From: Methanolobus bombayensis
GTDB lineage: Archaea; Halobacteriota; Methanosarcinia; Methanosarcinales; Methanosarcinaceae
Assembly: GCF_017873415.1 (NCBI RefSeq)
Contig: NZ_JAGGKD010000007.1
Location: forward strand, 62,001 to 126,000
Direction of reading: 5' to 3'
Length of the DNA stretch: 64,000 bases
Position numbers and translations under genes: made by a program
Part shown: one piece after another, positions 54,090-61,664 of the stretch
Layout: the number at the start of each line of letters is the position of its first letter
Position numbering within the stretch: the first letter of the stretch is position 1
Notes under the pieces: model-generated
Seen by the model: only the letters and a program-made list of their open reading frames with translations
Database searches by the model: none
Told to the model about the DNA's origin: nothing

Positions 54090-54962
54090 TTAATGTATAC
54101 GTTCAGCTCTTTCAGTAGACTCTATATACATGAGCTCTTTTCCGTCCATATAGATGTGAATGACCCCACCTGACTGTGAAACTGTTATTGCTATGGAAAC
54201 CGTGTCCCTTGTAATTGCAGCAGCGGATACATGGCGTCCGCCAAGTCCTTTCTCAACTTCGATATCTCTGGCATCCACATCCAGATATCTTCCGGCGGCT
54301 TCAACCATACCTTCTTCAGACACAACAAATACGCCGTCAAGCTGGGCAAACTCTTTCACGGATTCCCAGTTCTTTTTGTCTTTAAGATCACGATCAGAGT
54401 CTTCATGTCCTGCATAAGGATTCAGGATCATCTGGTGTGAGCGCATCATAACTTCTTCCACATCACCAACAATGAACGCAGTACCAATTTGTTTTCCCTC
54501 TCGTCCTGCATTGGCAATATCAAAAGATATTTTGAGTATGGCACGTAGTATGTCAGCAGATACTCTCTCTTCGCATTTCTTCATCTTTTTTACAATTTCA
54601 TTGTCTTCAAGATTATGAACAATGATTGCATATGAATTTTTGCTCTCGACTATTCCAACAACAGTTCCTCCGTCAATCTCTTTCATTATAAACTCAAGTG
54701 CAGAAACACTTTCCACACGTTCGATCTTTCTGGAAGCCTGTTGTCCTATCTTGTCAAGTATCTCTTTTGTTTTTTCTTCTTTTGTTTTATTACTTGACAC
54801 AAGATGGTCGATTATATTCTTCTGTTTACTGCTGGCAAAATATACAGGTATTGCAGTATCCGGCTTTTCAAAATTAGCTTCTCCTGATATGATTATAGCA
54901 GTGGATCCCAGCTCTTCAGCAAGTTTTACAGCCGCATTTACAACTACCTGTGTACTGTCCAA
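54090..54962 (-). CDS. dacZ: Diadenylate cyclase DacZ (c-di-AMP synthase)
   Basis: A 290-residue archaeal diadenylate cyclase. The N-terminal part (about 1-120) resembles the pyruvate-kinase C-terminal domain (VVVNAAVKLAEELGSTAIII); the C-terminal DisA_N-type cyclase domain has ADILRAILKISFDIA, GTAFIVGD, the substrate motif LDGVFVVSEEG in place of DGA, and GLGGRHVSAAAITRDT in place of the usual RHR motif. The variants are like those I recall from archaeal DacZ. c-di-AMP controls osmolyte and potassium balance in related archaea. The gene is alone, divergent from thpR across 140 bp. Confidence 0.88.
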   Translation of the reverse strand: MDSTQVVVNAAVKLAEELGSTAIIISGEANFEKPDTAIPVYFASSKQKNIIDHLVSSNKTKEEKTKEILDKIGQQASRKIERVESVSALEFIMKEIDGGTVVGIVESKNSYAIIVHNLEDNEIVKKMKKCEERVSADILRAILKISFDIANAGREGKQIGTAFIVGDVEEVMMRSHQMILNPYAGHEDSDRDLKDKKNWESVKEFAQLDGVFVVSEEGMVEAAGRYLDVDARDIEVEKGLGGRHVSAAAITRDTVSIAITVSQSGGVIHIYMDGKELMYIESTERAERIH

Positions 54963-55102
54963 ATTATCCCCTCTGTTTTTATATCAAAAACAAAACTACT
55001 GAAACATGATGTATTATATAACATCTTTTTATAAATAAAACTTGTTCAGCAGCGATATTAATTTATGCCCTTAGTATAAAATGATGATTGGTGATTTGTG
55101 TG

Positions 55103-55645
55103 GTGAGAGCTTTTGTTGCGGTAGACCTCCCTGTGGAGTTGCATGAAAAGATTACCGAAATTCAGTTGAAGTTCAATGATTTCAAATTCAAGTTTGTCAG
55201 TCCTGATCTTGTACACATTACCATGAAATTCCTTGGTGAAGTGCCGGAAAGCAGTATTCCTGATATTTCAAAGGCCCTTGATAATGTAAAATGCGAACCT
55301 TTCCAGTCACATGTTAAGGGACTTGGTGTATTTCCAAAACCAAAGTTTGCCAAGGTTATATGGCTTGGATGTGATGGAAATTTTGAATTACTTTATGAGC
55401 AGATTGATAATGCACTTTCGTCTTTTGAATTTGAGAAAACACTTCACAAGTTCAGTGCTCATGCCACTCTGGCAAGGGTAAAATATCTCCCTAAAAAGAA
55501 GAAGACAGACTTTCTGGATTTGCTCGATGAATTGAAGGATATGGAAATAGGTTACATGGATGTGAACTCCATTAAATTAAAAAAGAGTACATTGACCCCA
55601 AAAGGTCCTATCTATGAAACTCTTCATGAGGTCATCCTGAAGTAA
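55103..55645 (+). CDS. thpR: RNA 2',3'-cyclic phosphodiesterase ThpR
   Basis: A 180-residue 2H-phosphoesterase, formerly called 2'-5' RNA ligase. The two HxT motifs are HITMKFLG and HATLARVK, and the N-terminus MRAFVAVDLP is the family type. Several start codons crowd together (TTG 55088, GTG 55091, 55100 and 55103); the GTG at 55103 gives the family N-terminus and has GGTGAT upstream. The TnpB element follows after the stop. Confidence 0.92.
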   Translation: MRAFVAVDLPVELHEKITEIQLKFNDFKFKFVSPDLVHITMKFLGEVPESSIPDISKALDNVKCEPFQSHVKGLGVFPKPKFAKVIWLGCDGNFELLYEQIDNALSSFEFEKTLHKFSAHATLARVKYLPKKKKTDFLDLLDELKDMEIGYMDVNSIKLKKSTLTPKGPIYETLHEVILK

Positions 55646-55801
55646 AGTGCTCTAATTTCTTTTTAACTCAAAAGCGAGAAGTCCCCTTCCTCGGCACGTA
55701 GCGACAGGTAGGGGATGAAAGCGTCATAAACCAATCAAAAAACAGTATCAAATACTAACAATTAAATAATCTTAAATCATAATATAAATCAGGTATTTTT
55801 T

Positions 55802-57142
55802 ATGCAATTGACATTACCAATCAAAATACAGTCTACTCCTGAACAAGAATCTGTTCTATGGGAACTATCGGAGAAATGTAGGCTTATTTATAATTTTGGT
55901 TTGAAAGAACGTCAGGATGCATATCGAAATAAGACTAAAATTGGTTATATTCAACAGCAAAATAAATTACCTGAAATTAAGCAAAGGTTTCCTGATTATA
56001 GTATAGTATATTCCAAAGTACTACAAGGATGTTTGAAATGTCTTGACAACGATTATAAGTCTTTTTTCAACTTGAGAAAGAACAAAGATATTAACGCAAG
56101 ACCTCCTGGATTCAAAGGTAAAAAGTATTTTACTACAATGATTTACAATCAATCTGGATTTAGTATAACTGATTCCAATGATAATGTTCTTGTAAGTAAA
56201 TCAATGGATACTCGAATTCATAGAGTGCAACAAGAAGTTGAGTATTCAGAACAAGACAAAATCTACATTGATCTCTCACACAAACATCCTTCTGGAATAT
56301 CTCTAAAATTTGAACTTCCAGCTATTCTGCTTGAAAAACAAATATTTAGTAAAGCTACTGATATTGATCAGGTAAATATCTATCAGAAAGACAAGGATTT
56401 TTACATCTCAATTACTTATGAAGTACCTGCAGTAAAACATTATGATAATGATAGTTATCTTGCGATTGATATTGGTAGTTCAAAACAAACAATGGTTAAT
56501 TCTGATGGCAAATTCAAGGAATTGAAGAATAGAAGACCAGACAAGTATTGGAAACCTAAGATCCAATCAATTCAATCTCGAAGAGATCATTGCAAGAACA
56601 AAAGCAGAAAATGGAAACAACTGAATAAGAATTTAGTCAGAATGACAAGGAAATCATCTAATCAGTTGAAAGATAACCAGCATAAAATTACTCGAAATAT
56701 AGTTGATAATACGAATGCCAATACCATCGTTATTGGTAAACTTGATGTTAAGCAAATGGCTTCAAAGAAGCCTAAAGCAAATAAAAAAGATAGGAGTACC
56801 AATCGTGGTACTCATAATTCAGGACATATAGGACGATTTGCTCAATTCTTAACCTACAAAGCTGAAAGCTTGGGCAAGAGAGTAATAAGAATTGATGAAT
56901 CTTATACCTCGAAAAAATGTTGTATTTGTGGAGCTATCAAGAATATGCCACTTGGTTACAGAACATATGAATGTGATTATTGTGGTAATATTCTTGACAG
57001 AGATATGAATAGTAGCGTGAACATTCTCTTAAGGTATTTCAAACATAATGCTTTGTGGACAAGCTATCAATCAATGATTGATAATCTACGACAAACAGGT
57101 TTGTTGATCGGAATCATTCCCAACAGAATGATTACGAAATGA
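55802..57142 (+). CDS. tnpB: TnpB RNA-guided nuclease with atypical RuvC-II site
   Basis: A 446-residue TnpB. An N-terminal WED/REC-like part (about 1-215) is followed by a RuvC domain: RuvC-I LAIDIGSSKQT with D223, RuvC-II region IVIGKLDVKQM, a zinc ribbon CCICGAIKN...CDYCG and RuvC-III LDRDMNSSVNI with D401. In most TnpB proteins the RuvC-II region reads like IVIEDL; here the glutamate position is G312, followed by K313. A glutamate at E366 in RIDESYTSKK may substitute, an arrangement that I recall in a class of TnpB with relocated catalytic residues. TnpB cuts DNA under guidance of an RNA from the element's right end. No frameshift is present. Confidence 0.9.
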   Translation: MQLTLPIKIQSTPEQESVLWELSEKCRLIYNFGLKERQDAYRNKTKIGYIQQQNKLPEIKQRFPDYSIVYSKVLQGCLKCLDNDYKSFFNLRKNKDINARPPGFKGKKYFTTMIYNQSGFSITDSNDNVLVSKSMDTRIHRVQQEVEYSEQDKIYIDLSHKHPSGISLKFELPAILLEKQIFSKATDIDQVNIYQKDKDFYISITYEVPAVKHYDNDSYLAIDIGSSKQTMVNSDGKFKELKNRRPDKYWKPKIQSIQSRRDHCKNKSRKWKQLNKNLVRMTRKSSNQLKDNQHKITRNIVDNTNANTIVIGKLDVKQMASKKPKANKKDRSTNRGTHNSGHIGRFAQFLTYKAESLGKRVIRIDESYTSKKCCICGAIKNMPLGYRTYECDYCGNILDRDMNSSVNILLRYFKHNALWTSYQSMIDNLRQTGLLIGIIPNRMITK

Positions 57143-57200
57143 GACTTACACTCGTAGGAAGCTCCTTCCTTGACAGCCGAAGGCTGGCAGGGAGGAGGAG
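57000..57200 (+). ncRNA. Predicted omega (reRNA) scaffold at tnpB 3' end
   Basis: In known TnpB elements the guide RNA scaffold overlaps the 3' part of the gene and the right end, with the guide just beyond. The stable hairpin at 57162-57198 fits that role; the guide would start at about 57201, inside the end of apbE. The 5' boundary given here is only approximate. Confidence 0.45.
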
Positions 57201-57201
57201 T

Positions 57202-58221
57202 TCACTTATTTTCGTAGGATTTGAATCCTGATGATCTTATTATCTGCCTGTCATTAGTTATTATCAGACATTCCACACCTTCTATTTCTTCGACCATTGC
57301 AATCCCTTCATCTCCTCCAAGGATAAAAACAGCAGTTGCAAGAGCATCTGCGTCCATGGCAGTTTCTGCAATTACAGTACTACTGATCATGTTCTGTGAC
57401 GAGTATCCGGTTCTGGGGTCTGCTATATGTGAGACCTTTGCTTCATCACTGAAATATCTTTCATAATTACCACTAGTTGCTACTGCAACATCCTGGATAC
57501 TCATGACGGTTACTGCGTCACCGCTTTTATCAGGATTCTGCAATCCGACTCTCCACTCACTTCCATCTGGTTTTGTGCCGATGTATCTTCCGTCTCCACC
57601 AGCATTTACAAATCCTGAAGTTATTCCGTCATTAATTAATGACTCGATGGCAACATCAACTGCGTATCCTTTTGCTACTCCTCCGAGGGTTATTTTCATT
57701 CCATCATTCATGGAGATATTATCTCCTTCTACCATTATTGCTGAGTAATTAACTAATTTCAGAGTTTCGTTGATCTCGTCAGCTGTAGGGTCCTGGTACG
57801 TACCTCCGGGTGCATATTTGCTAGCCCAAAGGTCCAGTATTGGCTGGATGGATATGTCAAAAGCTCCATTGCTTTTTTGTGAGTAATATCTCGAGCGGGT
57901 GACAACTTCAACAAGTTCAGGGCTTGCGTCGATGATTTTTCCCTCATTGTTGAGAATACTTATTTTACTATTATTATCGTAATTATTCATCAATCTGTCA
58001 ACATAGTTCATTTTTTCAAATGAATGTTCAATTACTTCTGAAGCGTATGTTTCATTTGTATTTACCACCGTGACAGTCACAGTTGTGTCCATCAGGCTTC
58101 TGGTTTGGGAGTAGATTTCCTGCCTTTGCATGGTGCTGGAATCTATGTTGTCCGCATAATCTATCATTAATAATACTGTGAAAATCGCTATCAGTACAAT
58201 GGCAACAGTTTTATACCTCAT
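57202..58221 (-). CDS. apbE: FAD:protein FMN transferase ApbE
   Basis: A 339-residue enzyme anchored outside the membrane by an N-terminal helix (VAIVLIAIFTVLLMIDYA). ApbE cleaves FAD and attaches FMN to threonines in flavinylation motifs. Characteristic segments are MDTTVTVTVV, SKISILNNEG, LWASKYAPGG, ITLGGVAKGYAVDVAI, VNAGGDGRYIG, SVSHIADPRTGY-like VSHIADPRTGYSSQN, and MDADALATAVFILG with the metal-binding aspartate and threonine. It is divergent from the mmcA-rnf operon, whose RnfG carries the matching motif, so RnfG is the likely substrate. The TnpB element touches its 3' end without damage. Confidence 0.94.
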   Translation of the reverse strand: MRYKTVAIVLIAIFTVLLMIDYADNIDSSTMQRQEIYSQTRSLMDTTVTVTVVNTNETYASEVIEHSFEKMNYVDRLMNNYDNNSKISILNNEGKIIDASPELVEVVTRSRYYSQKSNGAFDISIQPILDLWASKYAPGGTYQDPTADEINETLKLVNYSAIMVEGDNISMNDGMKITLGGVAKGYAVDVAIESLINDGITSGFVNAGGDGRYIGTKPDGSEWRVGLQNPDKSGDAVTVMSIQDVAVATSGNYERYFSDEAKVSHIADPRTGYSSQNMISSTVIAETAMDADALATAVFILGGDEGIAMVEEIEGVECLIITNDRQIIRSSGFKSYENK

Positions 58222-58270
58222 GTTGTATGAAAAGATATAACTAAATATTAAACCTATGTACCGCGGAAAA

Positions 58271-58290
58271 GAAGGAAAGTCATTTCCTTC
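58271..58290. promoter_or_regulatory. Perfect 8-bp inverted repeat in the apbE/mmcA-rnf control region
   Basis: GAAGGAAA and TTTCCTTC are separated by 4 nt (GTCA) in the 105-bp region between divergent apbE and orf134-mmcA-rnf. The dyad lies just before a TATA-like TTATAATTATT at 58293-58303 on the plus strand. It could be an operator for one or both units. Confidence 0.5.
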
Positions 58291-58326
58291 AGTTATAATT
58301 ATTATTCATCCAAAGGAAGTAATAGA

Positions 58327-58731
58327 ATGAGCAATCCCAGCACAGGATCAGGTACTGGAACAAGTTCAAGCAAGGATAAGTACCTTGTTGTCGCTCTTCA
58401 TCAATTAATGGAAGAATACGGCTGGAGAGGTATAGAGAAGCACTTTGGTTTTGTGAAGCACCATATCATTTATGTAAAACCGGGATCTCCTCTTGATAAA
58501 ATTGAGCTTAAAGCCAATGTACTTGGCAATCACATGGATGTAGACTTTTTAGGAGTAACTCCTCAAAAAGGTCTTCTTGATAAGGTTTTTGACTTTAATG
58601 TCAGAGTAGTGCGAAAGTCATTCGAGATCAGCAAATACGTTTCTAATGACATGAAAATAACAAATGAACAGGATTTGAGAAACAACATAGTGGTTGTTAT
58701 CAAACAGCTTGAAGAAGTCGCAGAGGACTGA
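58327..58731 (+). CDS. Conserved-looking unknown protein heading the mmcA-rnf operon
   Basis: A 134-residue protein that I do not recognise. It has a serine/glycine-rich N-terminus (about 1-16) and a soluble, basic body: KDKYLVVALHQLMEEYGWRG, then HFGFVKHHIIYVKPGSPLD, a segment with strand-like pattern, and a C-terminal helix (EQDLRNNIVVVIKQLEEVAE). No signal peptide, membrane helix or cysteine is present, so it should be cytosolic and binds no heme. The ATG has AAAGGAAG upstream. It ends 13 bp before mmcA and is surely cotranscribed. A regulatory or assembly role is only guesswork. Confidence 0.75.
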   Translation: MSNPSTGSGTGTSSSKDKYLVVALHQLMEEYGWRGIEKHFGFVKHHIIYVKPGSPLDKIELKANVLGNHMDVDFLGVTPQKGLLDKVFDFNVRVVRKSFEISKYVSNDMKITNEQDLRNNIVVVIKQLEEVAED

Positions 58732-58744
58732 TACGAGGCAAATT

Positions 58745-60301
58745 ATGGCAAAATTGAATGTTATTCTTATAGGTATCCTCGTTGTGATGTTCGCTGCAGC
58801 CAGTGTGTATGCATATATCGGAGCCACTGGGAATGAAGCTATGTCTGTTCATTATATGACCGAGCAGAAATGGTCAGACAGTTCATGCAGTGCTTGTCAC
58901 GCAGGAGTTTACGAGGAAGTGTCAGAATCATACCATGTTCAGCAGGACCTTAAAAAATGGACCTCTATCATGGACTTTGGTGTTGATGTTGACAGCATTG
59001 ATGCTGACACAATGTCTGTAACATACGGACAGGTTCATCCTGGTGGTGGCTACATGTCAGATTATGGCGTGGATATTGATTGTATGATCTGTCACAACCA
59101 GGTAGGATATGACTTTGAGGCACGTGCTGAAAGCATAGCTTCAGGTGATTTCGAGAATGCAAACGAGGCAGCAATTGAGGAATCCAGAGAAGAAGTACAG
59201 AGTGAAGCACTTTATGTTGCAAGCTACATGCTTGATGTCTTGGCCCCCCTTCCTCTTGTAACTGAAATTCACGACGAGGTAAACGGTGCTCCAGGTAAGG
59301 CACTTTGTGGTGATAATTGCCACTCAGGTGAAATAGCAACAACTGCTGTTACATGGACCCTTGAAGATTCAGCATCCTATGATGTTCACGATTCAGTTGA
59401 CTGTCAGGAATGCCATGAAACAGAAGAACATCAGATAGGCAGTCGTGAATACCTGTTTTCTTCGGAATCTGCTCACATGGAATCTGAAGTGGGCGTAAAA
59501 GAATGTGATTCATCCGGGTGTCATGAAGGCATATCACATGGTGGTATGGTTGACGCTCACCTTGAATTCATAAGCTGTGAATCATGCCATATTCCAGCTC
59601 TCCCAGGCACTGATGTCACAGGAACTCCTGTCATCAAGGAATTCACCTGGGCAAACGGTATCCGCGAAGATGTTGTGTATGAATCTGAGTTCACTCCTAC
59701 ACTTTCATGGGCAAATGGTGTGTATTATGATCAGCTTCCAACAGCACAGGAAAGGGAAAATGATTCAGTGCTCAAGCCATTCAATATAATCACAGGTACA
59801 TGGTGGGATGCAGGTATCGATGAAGAAGTACTTGCTGATCCGAACAACAGCTCTGCAATCGGTGATCCAATTCATCCATCTTATGTACTGGATGCAGATG
59901 CAGACAATGATGGTACTGTAACTGAAGATGAGGTCCGCTCATACGATGATGACATGGACGGGAATCCGGATTATCCGAATGCAATTCTCAGAACCGTTAA
60001 GATGTATTATCAGGTAAGCCACAACATTGCCGGCTCTGACGTAGGTCTTGCAGATCCTCTTGAATGTGCTGACTGTCATGGAGTATCTGCTTCGGACACA
60101 CTCCAGAACGTTCACTTCGGAGAAAGGGTCCAGAACTGCTCTGATTGCCATACGGTTATACCTACAATTAACTGGAAATTGGTCGGTTATTCAACAGATC
60201 CGGCAGAAACAGACCCACCAACTGACTTTGCTTCCAAGACAATAAAAGTGACAGACGAAAATGCAAAGCCCACTGAGGTTGAACGGGAGCCTGCATTCTG
60301 A
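58745..60301 (+). CDS. mmcA: Multiheme cytochrome c MmcA
   Basis: A 518-residue exported cytochrome with an N-terminal helix (VILIGILVVMFAAASVYAYI) that may remain as an anchor. Eight heme motifs are seen: CSACH 48-52, CMICH 113-117, CGDNCH 188-193 (CX3CH), CQECH 220-224, CDSSGCH 254-260 (CX4CH), CESCH 278-282, CADCH 441-445 and CSDCH 465-469. In M. acetivorans MmcA takes electrons from Rnf and passes them to methanophenazine or extracellular acceptors; seven hemes are reported there as I recall. A calcium-type EF-hand loop lies at 385-396 (DADNDGTVTEDE). The ATG at 58745 starts the signal helix. rnfC follows after 12 bp. Confidence 0.92.
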   Translation: MAKLNVILIGILVVMFAAASVYAYIGATGNEAMSVHYMTEQKWSDSSCSACHAGVYEEVSESYHVQQDLKKWTSIMDFGVDVDSIDADTMSVTYGQVHPGGGYMSDYGVDIDCMICHNQVGYDFEARAESIASGDFENANEAAIEESREEVQSEALYVASYMLDVLAPLPLVTEIHDEVNGAPGKALCGDNCHSGEIATTAVTWTLEDSASYDVHDSVDCQECHETEEHQIGSREYLFSSESAHMESEVGVKECDSSGCHEGISHGGMVDAHLEFISCESCHIPALPGTDVTGTPVIKEFTWANGIREDVVYESEFTPTLSWANGVYYDQLPTAQERENDSVLKPFNIITGTWWDAGIDEEVLADPNNSSAIGDPIHPSYVLDADADNDGTVTEDEVRSYDDDMDGNPDYPNAILRTVKMYYQVSHNIAGSDVGLADPLECADCHGVSASDTLQNVHFGERVQNCSDCHTVIPTINWKLVGYSTDPAETDPPTDFASKTIKVTDENAKPTEVEREPAF

Positions 60302-60313
60302 GGAGTTGATCAT

Positions 60314-61663
60314 GTGGAAATCAAAAAATTAGATACATTACCGGAAAAGATTATTATTCCACTCAGGCAGCACCGAGGTGCTGTCTGTGAACCTCTTGTG
60401 AAGAAAGGTGACAGAGTTCTTGTCGGACAGAAAATTGGTGAGAGTGACGAATATTACTCATCTTCGGTTCATTCTAGTGTCTGTGGTGAGGTCCTTGCCA
60501 TAGAGGAGGCAGCTCATCCGGATGGTAACAAGGTTATGAGCGTTGTCATCCAGCCAGAAGAAAGCAATGAATCAGTTGAATTCCCAAAATGCGGAGATAT
60601 AACTTCTGATCAGCTTGCTGATTTTATAAAGGAATCCGGAATAGTAGAACATTACGGAATGCCAACACACACTGTTCTGAGACCCAAGGGTAAGAAGATA
60701 GATACTGTACTTATCAATGCAACTTCATCTGAATGGATTGGTGGGACATTCAAGACTCCTGCGGATTATGCGTCCCAGATGATTGATGCATTGAAAATGC
60801 TCATAAAGGCAGCTGGTGCTAAAAACGGTGCAATAGTCTTAAGAACTGATGACCAAGCATCAATTGATGCTTTTGAAAGCATAGAAATCGACGGTAAAAA
60901 CCTGCAGGTGGCACCACTTGTAGGCAGCCGTAAAATGGGTTATTACCTTAATGAGCAGGATTCAAACATTGTTGTTCTTTCCCAGGAACGCATTTTTGGT
61001 AAAAAGATCCTCAATTTCTTTACTTATAATGTAACAGGAAGAAAGGTCAAGATAGGCTGTGATCCCACAAGTGTGGGTGTTGCAGTCTGTGGTATCAAAT
61101 CTGCAAAAGCACTTTATGATGCAGTCAATGAAGGCAGACCATTCTACGACACAGTAGTATCGATAGAAGGGGTCTCTGACAAAATGGAATACATTCTTGT
61201 GAAGATTGGTACTCCGTTTAAAGATGTTATCGATTCATATGGTTACACAGGTGAGATAGGTAAGATAATTGCCAATGGTGTAAGGACAGGTGTGGCCCAG
61301 TATACCGATCAGGTTCCTGTGACAAAAGGAACAACCAGGATATCTATACAAAAACCTGAAGAGGTAATCAGGGACGAATCAATAGAATGCATCCATTGTG
61401 CACGTTGTGTGGATGTCTGCCCGGTAGCACTTATCCCAAGTCGTCTTGCTGTTATGGCAGATCAGGGCCGCTTTGATGAATGCAGACAGATAAATATTGA
61501 TAATTGTATTGAATGTGGCGACTGTGCAGCAGTCTGTCCTTCAAAGATACACATTCTGCAGCTTATAAGGTATGCAAAGGATGCCATTGAGATGGCGTAC
61601 GAGAACTTACCTGAAAAGGAATCATCCAATCTGAAACTTGGCTGTGGATGCGGAGGTGAGTAA
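60314..61663 (+). CDS. rnfC: Rnf complex subunit C
   Basis: A 449-residue membrane-associated iron-sulfur subunit. The N-terminal barrel-sandwich region (RQHRGAVCEPLVKKGDRVLV) precedes the central SLBB/NADH-dehydrogenase-51-kDa-like domain, and the C-terminal region carries two [4Fe-4S] motifs, CIHCARCVDVCPVALIPSRL and CIECGDCAAVCPSKIH. The final CGCGGE is also cysteine-rich. In methanogens RnfC links ferredoxin to the complex rather than NAD. The start is GTG at 60314 with GAGGAG upstream. Confidence 0.95.
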   Translation: MEIKKLDTLPEKIIIPLRQHRGAVCEPLVKKGDRVLVGQKIGESDEYYSSSVHSSVCGEVLAIEEAAHPDGNKVMSVVIQPEESNESVEFPKCGDITSDQLADFIKESGIVEHYGMPTHTVLRPKGKKIDTVLINATSSEWIGGTFKTPADYASQMIDALKMLIKAAGAKNGAIVLRTDDQASIDAFESIEIDGKNLQVAPLVGSRKMGYYLNEQDSNIVVLSQERIFGKKILNFFTYNVTGRKVKIGCDPTSVGVAVCGIKSAKALYDAVNEGRPFYDTVVSIEGVSDKMEYILVKIGTPFKDVIDSYGYTGEIGKIIANGVRTGVAQYTDQVPVTKGTTRISIQKPEEVIRDESIECIHCARCVDVCPVALIPSRLAVMADQGRFDECRQINIDNCIECGDCAAVCPSKIHILQLIRYAKDAIEMAYENLPEKESSNLKLGCGCGGE

Positions 61664-61664
61664 A

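Larger units (their letters stand above)
55672..57200 (+). mobile_element. IS200/IS605-type element carrying only tnpB
   Basis: A solitary tnpB is flanked by hairpin-forming ends and has no tnpA transposase, so it is non-autonomous. The left end has a stem of CCCCTTCCT (55683-55691) with AGGTAGGGG (55706-55714), one mismatch. The right end, about 57161-57200, folds as CTCCTTCC... with CAGCC-GAA-GGCTG at its tip. The right end abuts the apbE stop codon exactly (57202), leaving apbE intact. Exact left boundary is not certain. The AT-rich composition differs from the flanking genes. Confidence 0.8.

Noticed and set aside
55646-57201. Autonomous IS605 element
   Set aside because: No tnpA (Y1 transposase) frame is found on either strand near tnpB.
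58694-58744. Upstream ATG start for mmcA
   Set aside because: It would overlap the preceding gene and place a 17-residue polar leader before the signal helix.
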